This document shows, piece by piece, positions 34,819 to 43,245 of a stretch of 64,000 nt of DNA. This DNA comes from Arthrobacter globiformis (GTDB lineage Bacteria; Actinomycetota; Actinomycetes; Actinomycetales; Micrococcaceae), in contig NZ_JAUSXI010000001.1 of assembly GCF_030815865.1 (NCBI RefSeq), positions 2,914,001 to 2,978,000 on the forward strand. Reading direction: 5' to 3'. The first letter of the stretch is position 1. The number at the start of each line of letters is the position of its first letter. The position numbers and the translations under genes were made by a program. The notes below the pieces were generated by a model. That model ran no database searches and was not told the origin of the DNA. It saw only the letters and a list, made by a program, of their open reading frames with translations.

Positions 34819-35366
34819 GTGACTAGTGCCAAAAGGCGCACCCACTCCCTAACAGAGGGTTAGCTAATGCCAGCGCCATCGCTAAAGCACGTGGCCACAT
34901 GAGGGGGAAGCGCCAGCGGTACCCCTGGTCTGCGTCGTAGGTGTTCGCGGTGCTCGGCCCGCGGAGCGCATGGAAGAAGCGCGATGGCAGAATTGAGAAA
35001 CCAGACGATATTGTTGGCAACTGATGGCCAAGCATGGCAGGTCCCATGCCCTATGAGGGCACACTCGGCCGGTTTCGAAAATGGGAAATTACTCGCTGGG
35101 AGCCGAGCCGTGAAGGCTTGCCGCCTGGTGGTCAGAAACGGTCGTTGCTGATCAGCCTCTGTCCGCTCGAACGAAGGACAGGGGCGGCCTCCGAAACCAC
35201 CGGTGCAAACCGCCTCACAGCCCTCCTCCTCAACTAGGCCTCCGCAAAGCTAGCAACGACGGCTGCTCGTACCGGCAGTGCGTCGCGCCTGCTAGCACCA
35301 TCCAAACTGTCTCATCCGCCTGAGAAAACATCCTTGGTCCAGAACAGGACAATCAGGAAAGTGTCT
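34819..35366. other. Non-coding interval without recognised genes
   Basis: About 550 bp lie between the importer hairpin and the next membrane protein gene. Short open frames exist on both strands but none shows a family motif or a convincing ribosome site. I see no repeats or tRNA here. It probably marks an old rearrangement boundary. Confidence 0.4.
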
Positions 35367-36110
35367 TTATAAGGCCGCCGTCTTCTCCGTCAGCTGCTTC
35401 GCCCGCCAAGCAATCACCACAAGCCAGAGCATCCACGCCAAGACAAGAACGTACCCGGCCAAAATCGCCCAGGTATTAGTTTCAGTGAAGCCCGCGTTCC
35501 CGAGCACCCAGGCCTGCACAAGATAGGTAACACCAGAGAGCGCCATCAGGTATCCGAGCGCCTTTGGCAGCTTTCCGGAAAGCGCGACGGCGATACCGAG
35601 CAGGATTAGAGCGGAGCCAAGCATGAGGGTCTCATAACTCCTGGCACCCCATTCAACCCATCGGATTACTTCGGCACTAGCGAACCGCGCCTCCGCTTCG
35701 GCTGCTGGTGCACTCACCCACGTATCAACCGCCTGCTTAAGCGCAACTCCGTCCACCGCTTGCAGGACCGCGTAAAGACCAAGAGCGGTTGCGGCACATA
35801 CGGCTCCCAGCCGTGCCGTCCAAGCTGCCGCTCCGGCCCTGAGATCGAGGGCGCGATACAGAACAAGAAGCCCCGCCACAAGGAGCCCTACCCCAACGAA
35901 CTGGCCGAGATGTATCACGCTCCAGTTAGTGCTTGCTGCATACTCCTTAAAAATGACCCTGTGGTCATTGGCGGGCCCACCAGGGTGAAATAGAGTCATC
36001 ACCACGAAAATGACGAATCCAGTCAGAAGCAATGGAGCAGCAAGGCGAACCGGGTCGCCTAGGTCATAAGCTTGATGCTGCTCAAGGCGGCTGTGATACA
36101 CCTTTTTCAT
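35367..36110 (-). CDS. Multi-pass membrane protein, DUF4386-like, function unknown
   Basis: About 247 aa from ATG 36110 (MKKVYHSRLEQHQAYDLGD; GTG 36122 is an alternative). It has six or more hydrophobic helices (LAAPLLLTGFVIFVVMTLF, HLGQFVGVGLLVAGLLVLY, WAILAGYVLVLAWMLWLVV). The arrangement resembles the DUF4386-like small membrane proteins of unknown role. Codon choice is visibly less GC-rich than in the neighbours, suggesting later acquisition. It stands alone among decayed sequence. Confidence 0.6.
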   Translation of the reverse strand: MKKVYHSRLEQHQAYDLGDPVRLAAPLLLTGFVIFVVMTLFHPGGPANDHRVIFKEYAASTNWSVIHLGQFVGVGLLVAGLLVLYRALDLRAGAAAWTARLGAVCAATALGLYAVLQAVDGVALKQAVDTWVSAPAAEAEARFASAEVIRWVEWGARSYETLMLGSALILLGIAVALSGKLPKALGYLMALSGVTYLVQAWVLGNAGFTETNTWAILAGYVLVLAWMLWLVVIAWRAKQLTEKTAAL

Positions 36111-36643
36111 GGGGGTCACCAACCTTCGTGTGAAATATCTGTAGGCGGCTCAGGACGTGGCCGCGCGATTATTATCACGCCGCCGCCAATATCGCGAAAG
36201 CCATTTGGTCAGGATGCCCGGAACCTGATTGCCAGTAATTTTCACCCCAATGCACTTCCTCCAGGAACGCAGACGTCCAGGAGAATGATCGACCCCAAGG
36301 ACAGGCCATCGTGAGCGACGCTCCAACCGCCAGCCGCGGATAACAGCCACACGCGCTCCCCTCAGGGACCTGCCGTTCGTCCGGACTAAAGGATCCCCTT
36401 CCGGGCAGCTCCTTGCGCCAGATAGCGCTGTGAATATGCCGCCATTTCTCGCTGACAGTCACAGCCGAGCCGCGTCGTGCCTCGGAAAATTCTCTCCTAT
36501 TATCAATTCGAGCGGCTGGTGGAAGTCTTGTTGTGTGGCTTCAGCCGCGCCACGAGCCAAGCATCCACGAGCGCATCGACTTCCCAGTAATTGCTGTGTC
36601 AACGCCCGCGACGGCACCTTGAGGATTGCGTATTAGTGGAGGA
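36111..36643. other. Non-coding interval upstream of gene remnants
   Basis: About 530 bp with lower GC and no recognised protein motif. It continues into the hydrolase and XRE remnants downstream, so it is probably decayed DNA. No repeat or RNA gene was recognised. Confidence 0.4.
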
Positions 36644-36985
36644 ATGAAGAGCAAGATCACCTTGGACGGCCTGGCATTGGTCGGAAATCTATTCACCCCC
36701 ATCCGTAAAGGAGCAGATGCCGACGGGTACGCCCAAAGGTTCGCAGACCAGGGCTTCGTCGCTTTCGCGTTCGACTACGCCCACTACGGCGAGCGAAGGG
36801 AAACCGCGTCAGCTCGTGGGACACCTGGCTGAAGCTCGACCCACAAAGCCAGGCCTCCAAGATCACCAGGCCGACTAGGTGGTCCACTCCGACGGCTCCG
36901 CTCTACCGGACAAGGTCACGGAGCTGCACGCCGGTGTTCAGGGAGAAAAGACTCTCCTGCACAGATGGAGATCGTCACGGAGAAC
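36644..36985 (+). pseudogene. Alpha/beta hydrolase (YcjY-like) remnant with deletions
   Basis: GTGGAGGA precedes ATG 36644. The frame opens KSKITLDGLALVGNLFTP as in YcjY-type hydrolases, then jumps directly to YAQRFADQGFVAFAFDYAHY, missing the normal HPAGG-type stretch between them. After a frame change, VHSDGSALPDKVTELHAG and GEKTLLH match the C-terminal part of the family. The nucleophile region is missing. This is multi-lesion decay, not a single sequencing slip. Confidence 0.55.
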
Positions 36986-37111
36986 GTCACCCGGTTCTTC
37001 CACACCCCTGGCCTGAACCGCCACAAGCCCCGGCCCACCGATGGACGCCACCACGCCCAGGACGCCTATGTCCCCGGGTGCGGTGGTGCCTTCCGTCCGA
37101 GAATGAAAGAC

Positions 37112-37231
37112 ATGACCGAGAAGAACCCGCATCTGGAGGAGTTGGGCAAGTTTCTGAAGACGCGGCGAAGCGAACTCATCCATCTGCCCAGCTGGACGCA
37201 TGCAGTGCGGATTTTCAACCCACGTCCATGA
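37112..37231 (+). pseudogene. XRE-type (MmyB-like) regulator N-terminal remnant
   Basis: ATG 37112 opens MTEKNPHLEELGKFLKTRRS, the standard first helix of XRE regulators with a MmyB-type ligand domain, which often sit beside YcjY-like hydrolases. After about 22 residues the similarity ends in the frame SWTHAVRIFNP. It abuts the truncated end of the aconitase-X gene on the other strand, suggesting that a single rearrangement cut both. Confidence 0.5.
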
Positions 37232-37738
37232 AGTCTCCGTGACGGTGGGTTCGAGCCCCCATCACGCTATTGGCATAAACGATTGCGTTGGACTCGGCCC
37301 ACAGAATGTTTTGTCCGAACTGGGGTGACTTCGGGAACACATAGGGCGTGCAGGAAAAGATAGGGTTGGCACCCATTGCTTCGAGCGCCGTTGCCAACCG
37401 ACCTGCGTTCGTGTCGACTCGTTGCCGCTGTTCGAGGCCCCTGTCTGGCTTCGGTCGATGGAAATGGCGTTGAGCGTGGTGGGGACGCGTACCTTGGCCC
37501 CGTTGGAAACCAGCTCCTCGATGACGTTCAGGCCTCCCTTGCCCGTGTAGATGCTTCCCCCGATGTGCACGTGGGAAACGTCAACCAGCTCCGTGGCCTG
37601 CTGGACGTGAGCCATGCGAACGATGATTCGCATCGCTTGCTGCGCGGCCCTGCCTTGGATTCCGTCGAGCACTTCCAGATCTTCTTTGGAGAGGGAAAGC
37701 CTGGACGCCGGAAGGTCGCGTTGCTGAAGCCTACCCAT
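37215..37738 (-). pseudogene. Aconitase X (cis-3-hydroxy-L-proline dehydratase type) large subunit, truncated and frameshifted
   Basis: From ATG 37738 the frame reads RLSLSKEDLEVLDGIQGRAA, then VDVSHVHIGGSIYTGKGGLN and GAKVRVPTTLNAISIDRSQ, the N-terminal AcnX signature. It then shifts near 37420, and the continuation MATALEAMGANPIFSCTPYV and ESNAIVYANSVMGARTHR is in another frame up to 37215. Less than half of a normal AcnX large subunit (about 400 aa) remains. AcnX enzymes dehydrate cis-3-hydroxy-L-proline. It follows the small-subunit remnant with a short overlap, in the same operon as the M20 hydrolase. Confidence 0.72.
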
Positions 37739-38007
37739 GAAGGACCACCTGCCCCTTAGCGAGGATCGCCGCATACGTGGCCGTCAAAGCACACGAAAAG
37801 TCGTCGTCATTGAGCACCAGGACGGGAATCGTTCGGGAATAGAACTCGTCATACACAACCGCTCCCAATGAGATGATGCCATCGACTTTGTTCATCGACT
37901 CCGCCCCAGAAGCTAAGCATTTGCTCGCTGGCTGCAATCTCCCCCCGCACTTCCCCCGGGACAAGGACCCGTTGTGCGCTTACTGTCGTACTGGGACTGT
38001 TGCCCAT
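37731..38007 (-). pseudogene. Aconitase X small (swivel) subunit, internal deletion
   Basis: GGAAAGGA precedes ATG 38007. The frame starts MGNSPSTTVSAQRVLVPGEV, then RGEIAASEQMLSFWGGVD, the N-terminus of the AcnX swivel domain. The reading then jumps in another frame to KVDGIISLGAVVYDEFYSRT and IPVLVLNDDDF, a later part of the domain. The segment normally joining them, which holds the GxGSxTG-type loop, is gone. The loss of roughly 40-50 codons shows true decay. It lies 36 bp after the M20 hydrolase. Confidence 0.7.
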
Positions 38008-38042
38008 TGGTATATTCCTTTCCGCGGGTGCTGGGTTTTGGG

Positions 38043-39296
38043 TTAGGCCATGAGCCCCTGCAGGGCGTCGGCCAGGGTCTCAGCGCCGGTCTCGGCGTCG
38101 TCGTCCACGACGTGTTCCTCCGGCGAGTGCGATACGCCGCTCGGGTTCCGGACGAACACCATGGCAGTTGGCACAAAAGGTGCCAGCACGCCGGCATCGT
38201 GCCCGGCCCCGGTGTCCAGCACAGGGGCCTGCGGCAGGGCCCGCTGCAGCTCTTTCTGCAGGCCGGGATCGAAATGCACGGTGGGGCTCAGCGACTCTTC
38301 GCGGAGTTCGACCCGGCAGCCTTCCTCGGCTGCAATGACCTGGGCCTGTGCATGGATGCTTTCCACCACGGCCGCCGTCACGGCGTCGTCGGGATGCCGG
38401 ACGTCCAGCCAGAAATCAACGCGCGAGGCGATGACGTTGGTCCCGCCGGGCACCGGCTGGAGGCGTCCGACGGTCGCCCGGGCGTGGGCCTGGTTCCGGG
38501 CGGTGTCGCGGATGGCCACCACCATTCTGGAGGCCGAGACCATGGGGTCGTGCCGGTCGGCCATCAGCGTGGTTCCGGCGTGGTTGCCTTGCCCCTGGAC
38601 GCTCAGCCGCCAGCGTCCGTGTCCGAGGATGGAGGAGGCAATCGCGATGGGCTGGTTCAGGTCGATGAGGCCGCGGCCCTGTTCGACGTGCAGTTCGACG
38701 AAGGCGCCTATCTGGCCGAGGAGCTTGTCGTCCCTGCCGATGAAGCGGGGGTCCAGGCCGTTGGCCCGTGCGACGTCGGCGAAGGTTGAGCCGTCCGGGT
38801 CCCGCAGGTTGCGGGCCTTGTCCGGGTCGATGGCGCCGGTCATCAGCCGCGAGCCCAGGCACGCGACGCCGAACCGGGAGCCCTCCTCCTCCGGGAAAAC
38901 CACGACGGCGAGTGGCCGGGTGGGGGTGGCCAGGCGCGCCTTGAGGATGTCAACGGCCACCAGGGCGGAGGCCACGCCGAGCGGGCCGTCGAAGGCGCCG
39001 CCCCCGGGCACCGAGTCGAGGTGGCTGCCGGTGACCAGGCTGTTGCTGCGGTCCCCGCCGGGCACATCCCACCAGGCCCAGATGGCGCCGTTGCGGTCCG
39101 TTTCCACGGTAAGGCCGCGCTTGGTGACCTGTTCGATGAACCAGTGTCGCAGGTCCAGTTCGGCGGTGGAGTACACCGGCCGCGTGTAGCCGCCGCGGAG
39201 CGCATCGGTGCCGGTGCCGGCAATCTCGGAGAGCAGCCCGGTCACCGTTGCTGCCGACACCGAGGGCGGGGGAGTGGTCCCCATTCCGCGGGTCAT
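38043..39296 (-). CDS. M20 family Zn-dependent amidohydrolase (N-carbamoyl-L-amino acid hydrolase/allantoate amidohydrolase type)
   Basis: A 417-aa protein of the HyuC/AllC group. Metal-site motifs are visible: LVTGSHLDSVPGGGAFDGPL (His, Asp), VFPEEEGSRFG (Glu pair) and FVELHVEQGRGL; the dimerisation lid follows GRWRLSVQGQGNHAGTT. It cleaves a carbamoyl or ureido amide, often after a hydantoinase, releasing an L-amino acid. The start at 39296 overlaps the FAD oxidase upstream by ATGA. With the oxidase and the acnX remnants it forms one minus-strand operon. Confidence 0.87.
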   Translation of the reverse strand: MTRGMGTTPPPSVSAATVTGLLSEIAGTGTDALRGGYTRPVYSTAELDLRHWFIEQVTKRGLTVETDRNGAIWAWWDVPGGDRSNSLVTGSHLDSVPGGGAFDGPLGVASALVAVDILKARLATPTRPLAVVVFPEEEGSRFGVACLGSRLMTGAIDPDKARNLRDPDGSTFADVARANGLDPRFIGRDDKLLGQIGAFVELHVEQGRGLIDLNQPIAIASSILGHGRWRLSVQGQGNHAGTTLMADRHDPMVSASRMVVAIRDTARNQAHARATVGRLQPVPGGTNVIASRVDFWLDVRHPDDAVTAAVVESIHAQAQVIAAEEGCRVELREESLSPTVHFDPGLQKELQRALPQAPVLDTGAGHDAGVLAPFVPTAMVFVRNPSGVSHSPEEHVVDDDAETGAETLADALQGLMA

Positions 39297-40459
39297 GCGT
39301 GGACTCCGGTGGCCGCTGTTGCCTGCGCCTGGGCTGCGAGCCGGAACTGGTCCGGGACGGCGCCTGCGCCCGTTGCCAGGTTCGCCGCGAGCTGCCCAAT
39401 CAGCGGGGCAAACTTCGCACCGTGGCCCGAGCAGGGGGAGAGGACGGTGATGCCGTCGGCACGGTCCAGGATGAAATCCTCCGTAGGCGTGTTGGTAAAA
39501 AGGCAGGTGGTTTCAGCGTAGGGTTCCGGTACCAGCCCCGGCAGGTACTGTTCCACGTACTCGATGACCCGACGGCGGTTGTCCGGGTTGATTTGTCCGT
39601 CCTGCTCGGCGGCGGACGGCAGGATCTTTCCGCCGTTGTATTCGGCGACCTTCTGCCCGCGGAATCCGGCATCGCGTCCGCCTGGCAGGCCGTAGGCCTG
39701 CCAGCCTGCGCGCTTGTGGATGAACGTCGGCCACGGCGAAGCCTCATGATCCGTGCCGTCGGCGTAGGGGAAGTGGTAGGCCTGTTCCTGCCGCACCTCG
39801 AAGGAAGGCATTCCGGCGAGGAAAGACGAGGGCAGCGACAGCGATCCCAGCAGCTGGGGCAGCCAGCCGCCGGCGGCGACAATCACGTTGGCGGCCCGCA
39901 ATGTGCGCCCGTCTTCGGATGTCAGGGTGTAATTCCCGTTGGACCCGGAGATCGAGGCAACCGCCCAGTTGTTGTGGAGTTCCGCGCCGTGCGCCACGGC
40001 CTGGTCAACCATTGAGGCGACGGATTCGTGGGCGTCGATGACGCCGGCGTCCGGGTGCCACAGGACCTGGGTGTCAAAGGCGATTTGGGGCCACCGGCGG
40101 TTGGCTTCTTCCGGGCTCAGAAGTTCGTGGTCAATACCGCGTGCTTCCAGCACGGCGGCCAGGCGCTCCGGTTCGCGGATCGCGCCGTAGTCGACGGCAC
40201 CGGTGGGGGTGATGAGCTGTTTGCCGCTGAGGCGGGCCAGTTCATCCCAGCCGGCCTTGGCCTCCTGGACAAGGCCCGTGTAGAAGTCCTCCGGATAGGC
40301 GTACCGGAAGATGCGGGCGGAGCCATGCGAGCTGCCCGCATCATTCGCGGGCGTTGAACGCTCCAGCAGGGCAACGTCGTGCCCGCGGGCGGCGAGATGC
40401 CAGGCGGTGGCAGCTCCGGACAGCCCAGCACCGACGACGGCGTATTCGGTTGATTCCAT
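39293..40459 (-). CDS. Monomeric sarcosine oxidase / N-methyl amino acid oxidase family flavoprotein
   Basis: A 388-aa protein: FAD fold YAVVGAGLSGAATAWHLAAR, then ANDAGSSHGSARIFRYAYPE, the SxHGxxRxxR-type motif of MSOX/MTOX, and the covalent-flavin cysteine in LSPCSGHGAKFAPLIGQLAA. These oxidases N-demethylate sarcosine, N-methyl-tryptophan or N-methylproline/pipecolate-type imino acids. In a proline-centred island an N-methylproline-like substrate is attractive but unproven. Divergent from the LysR gene, which probably controls it. Confidence 0.87.
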   Translation of the reverse strand: MESTEYAVVGAGLSGAATAWHLAARGHDVALLERSTPANDAGSSHGSARIFRYAYPEDFYTGLVQEAKAGWDELARLSGKQLITPTGAVDYGAIREPERLAAVLEARGIDHELLSPEEANRRWPQIAFDTQVLWHPDAGVIDAHESVASMVDQAVAHGAELHNNWAVASISGSNGNYTLTSEDGRTLRAANVIVAAGGWLPQLLGSLSLPSSFLAGMPSFEVRQEQAYHFPYADGTDHEASPWPTFIHKRAGWQAYGLPGGRDAGFRGQKVAEYNGGKILPSAAEQDGQINPDNRRRVIEYVEQYLPGLVPEPYAETTCLFTNTPTEDFILDRADGITVLSPCSGHGAKFAPLIGQLAANLATGAGAVPDQFRLAAQAQATAATGVHA

Positions 40460-40588
40460 GGATGGCTCCTCTGACGGGGGAATGGGCGACGGGGCGGCGC
40501 CTGTGCTGATACCAGTAACTCACCCGTTAGTGCAGCCGGTCCAATATCATTTAGCTTGTAATTATTAGCGTCAATCGAAAGAATCTCC
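40460..40588. promoter_or_regulatory. Divergent promoter region between the oxidase and LysR genes
   Basis: A 129-bp interval containing an AT-rich core around 40545-40570 (ATTTAGCTTGTAATTATTAG) in otherwise GC-rich DNA. LysR proteins commonly bind T-N11-A sites in such shared regions and repress their own gene. No precise operator was fixed, and no TGTGATCACA copy is present here. Confidence 0.4.
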
Positions 40589-41467
40589 ATGGAACTCCGG
40601 CAGCTCCGGTACTTCCTCGTCGTCGCAGACGAGCTGCACTTCGGCCGCGCCGCCGAACGCCTGCACATCACCCAGCCGCCGCTGACCGTCGCCGTCAAGG
40701 GACTCGAGCGTGAGCTAGGTGTCCAGCTCTTCGACCGCACCACCCGCCGCGTGACCCTGACGGCGGCCGGTCAGGCGTTCAAGGACCGGATCCAGGCTGC
40801 CGTTGCCGACCTTGACGATGCCGCCGGAGACGTTGCCGACGTCGCTGCCGGCAAGAGCGGCAAGATCAGGGTTGGGTTCGTCAGTTCCGCGAGCTACACC
40901 ACCGTTCCCGAGGCCATCCGGGCTTTCCGCGAGCAGCGCCCACGCATTGACCTTGTACTGCATCCGCTGACCAGCGGGGAGCAGATTGAGCAGCTGCTGG
41001 ACGGAAACCTCGACCTGGGGCTCATCCGGGATCCGGGCGACGTCCCCGGGCTGAACCTCGAACTTCTGGGCACGGAGGACTTGGTGGTGGTCCTTCCGGA
41101 AACACATCGCCTGGCCGCAGCGGCGGAAATCCGTCCCGAGGATCTGGAAGGGGAACCGATGATCCTGTTTCCCTACCGGCTGATGCCCGGCTTCGTGGCG
41201 CGGGTCCTCAGACTCTTTGAGTCCCTCCCGACCCCGCCGATCGTGGTCCAGCAGGCCATCCACCAGGAAACGGTCCTCGGCCTTGTCGCCGCGGGCCTGG
41301 GGGTATCCGTACTGCCGGAATCGGTGCAGCGGTTCCAGATGCCCGGAGTCACCACCCGCCGCTTTGCAGGGAGGCCGCAGACGGAACTCTACGTTGCGCG
41401 CGCCTTTGGCCGTTCCCCCGCCGTCGAGGACTTCATTATGTGCCTCAAGGGGCAGATTCCGGAATAA
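40589..41467 (+). CDS. LysR family transcriptional regulator
   Basis: A 292-aa protein of standard LysR length. The helix-turn-helix is MELRQLRYFLVVADELHFGR, then RLHITQPPLTVAVKGLEREL and GVQLFDRTTRRVTLT; the effector domain follows (KIRVGFVSSASYTTVPEAIR). It is divergently placed to the oxidase-M20-acnX operon, its likely target, which lacks the TGTGATCACA box. It may therefore be a separate regulatory branch within the island. Confidence 0.9.
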   Translation: MELRQLRYFLVVADELHFGRAAERLHITQPPLTVAVKGLERELGVQLFDRTTRRVTLTAAGQAFKDRIQAAVADLDDAAGDVADVAAGKSGKIRVGFVSSASYTTVPEAIRAFREQRPRIDLVLHPLTSGEQIEQLLDGNLDLGLIRDPGDVPGLNLELLGTEDLVVVLPETHRLAAAAEIRPEDLEGEPMILFPYRLMPGFVARVLRLFESLPTPPIVVQQAIHQETVLGLVAAGLGVSVLPESVQRFQMPGVTTRRFAGRPQTELYVARAFGRSPAVEDFIMCLKGQIPE

Positions 41468-41471
41468 ACCC

Positions 41472-41501
41472 TTGTGTGATCACATATCCCGACCTTAGTC
41501 T
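41472..41501 (+). promoter_or_regulatory. Promoter/operator of the amine oxidase gene
   Basis: TTGTGT (41472-41477) followed 17-18 bp later by TTAGTCT forms a moderate promoter. TGTGATCACA (41475-41484) overlaps the -35 box and the spacer. ATG 41534 follows 33 bp on. Confidence 0.6.
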
Positions 41502-41533
41502 GGGCGGAACTCCGAACAAGAAGGTGGTCAAGC

Positions 41534-42896
41534 ATGAAGACAATGCACGACGTCGTGGTGGTCGGGGCCGGGCCAGCGGGCCTGGCCCTCGCGTACGACC
41601 TCCGTGACCTGGACACTGACGTCCAGGTGCTGGAGGCCGACGACGACATCGGCGGACGGACGCGCAGCGTCCAACTCGCCGGCGCCGCCGTCAATACGGG
41701 CGCAATGTTCATCTACCGCGGCACGCGGGCCGAAGTGCTCGCCAAGGAACTCGGCCAGGAGACCGCACCGTTCCACCCGGCCACCTACGGCGTGCATATC
41801 GACGGCGTTACGTCTGTTGCGCGGTCTACGGCGGAAGTCGTCGAGAAACTCCCGTTGGATCCCGAATCCAAGGCGGCTTTGGTCGATTTCATGGAGGGAC
41901 TGGAGCGCGAGTACAGGGACAACGTGCAGGATGGAACCATTACCGACAAGGCTGCGGGGCTGGCCAACGAAACAGTCGCGGCCAGGCTCGAAGGACCTCC
42001 CTGCGCCCGCCCGGAGCATTATTGAGACTGCAGTCCGGGGCGGTGCAGTGGGCGATGCAGCCCAACTGTCGGCGAAGTACGCCCTGCGCTACCTCGCCAG
42101 CTACATCGCCCACGAACAGGACAACCGCCTGTACCCTGTGAACGGAATGCAGGCGCTTCCCCGCGCCCTCGCCGCCAACGTCAGTGCCCGGACGGCCATC
42201 CGGACCGGCGTCCAAGTCCAGAGCGTGCGTGAGCTGGATGGCCTGCTTGAGGTGAGTGCAGCCAGCGACAGCGGGCAGGAAGTGCTTCTGGCCAGGCACG
42301 TCGTGATGGCAGTGCCGGCTCCGCTGGTGGCGGGCATCTGTCATAACGTGCCGCAGTGGAAGCGCCAGGCGCTGCGGGCTGCTGAAACGCCGGGCAGCAC
42401 GACGTTCACCATCGCCGTCAACATCGAGGGCTTGCCGGACTTTGCGGACTGGTCCTTCGTTTCCACTGTCGGCAAGAAGTTTGACGCCCTCATCAATCCC
42501 CGGCCCGGTGTTCTGCCGGCCGACGGAATCGTCAGGTTCACCTGCTACGGCAACTCAGCAGGGTTCATTCCGGGGATCGAAAGCGACGAGAGGCTCATCC
42601 GGGAGTGGATCGAGGACTTCATGGAGATGGCTCCCCAGCTTCGAGGCCGGATCGTCGGTGCGGCAGCCGCCACCTGGGAGCACTGCTTCTCCGTACTCTC
42701 CCCGAAGCGTAATGCTGCCCTGCCGGATCTTCAGCGCAGTGTGGGGAACATCCACTTCGCAGGGGACTACACCTCGGAAACGGCAGGCTCGCACGGCGCC
42801 TACCAGGAAGCCCGCCGGGTGGCAGAGACGCTGCGGGAAGACTTCGCCCGGCGGACGGCCATGCACGCCGCAGCGGGATCATTGGCGGCCCGCTGA
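41534..42896 (+). pseudogene. Flavin amine oxidase family protein, frameshifted
   Basis: From ATG 41534 the protein begins MKTMHDVVVVGAGPAGLALA, followed by the amine-oxidase RxGGR-like DDDIGGRTRSVQLAGAAVNT. At about 42005-42013 one surplus base in a C-rich run shifts the frame. Restored reading continues ARSIIETAVRGGAVGDAAQL to the C-terminal FAD motif NIHFAGDYTSETAGSHGAYQ. Restored length is about 453 aa, as expected for monoamine/putrescine oxidases. Substrate unknown. Preceded by a TGTGATCACA promoter and followed by a hairpin at 42966-42999. Confidence 0.78.
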
Positions 42897-42965
42897 CAAT
42901 CGTTGCGTTGAAGCGTCGGATCACGAAGCGCCTGTAGTCAGGCGACTACCCGACTACCGACTACC

Positions 42966-42999
42966 CGGGAAGCGCGGCCCTCAGGGGCGGCGCTTCCCG
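42966..42999 (+). terminator. Hairpin after the amine oxidase gene
   Basis: CGGGAAGCGC (42966-42975) pairs exactly with GCGCTTCCCG (42990-42999) around a 14-nt GC-rich loop, about 70 bp after the stop. It is preceded by three short GACTACC repeats (about 42945-42966). The rest of the 42897-43245 gap holds the next promoter. Confidence 0.6.
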
Positions 43000-43070
43000 C
43001 ATCTAATGGCCCGGTTCGGGATGTCCCAAGCGGGCTGCGCAACGGCTTCAAAAAAAGTTCATGAACGAGC

Positions 43071-43099
43071 TAGTTGTGATCACATATCTCACGTACACT
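43071..43099 (+). promoter_or_regulatory. Promoter/operator of the DMGDH-like gene
   Basis: TAGTTG (43071-43076) and TACACT (43094-43099) are 17 bp apart, and TGTGATCACA (43075-43084) overlaps the -35 and spacer. The leader to GTG 43246 is about 140 nt. No other element is seen in the gap. Confidence 0.55.
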
Positions 43100-43245
43100 C
43101 TGATTCAGCCGATATCCACGAGGCGTCTCGAACCTGGTGGCGGTCACCCAATTCTTGCTTCCCAAAAGGGCGCCCCGCGCAACCCGGGAAGCCAACTGAC
43201 ATTTTGACCTGAGACGTGGACGTCTCTGACTGCAAGGGAGATAAC

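Noticed and set aside
34819..35366. Small genes in the gap after the second importer
   Set aside because: Several short frames exist on both strands, but none has a ribosome site together with a family motif or consistent codon bias.
37238..37262. A tRNA-like 3' arm (GGTGGGTTCGAGCCCC) that could be an integrase attachment site
   Set aside because: The T-stem does not pair beyond three bases and no upstream tRNA arms exist. The stretch is coding sequence of the AcnX remnant on the other strand (ANSVMGARTHRHGD).
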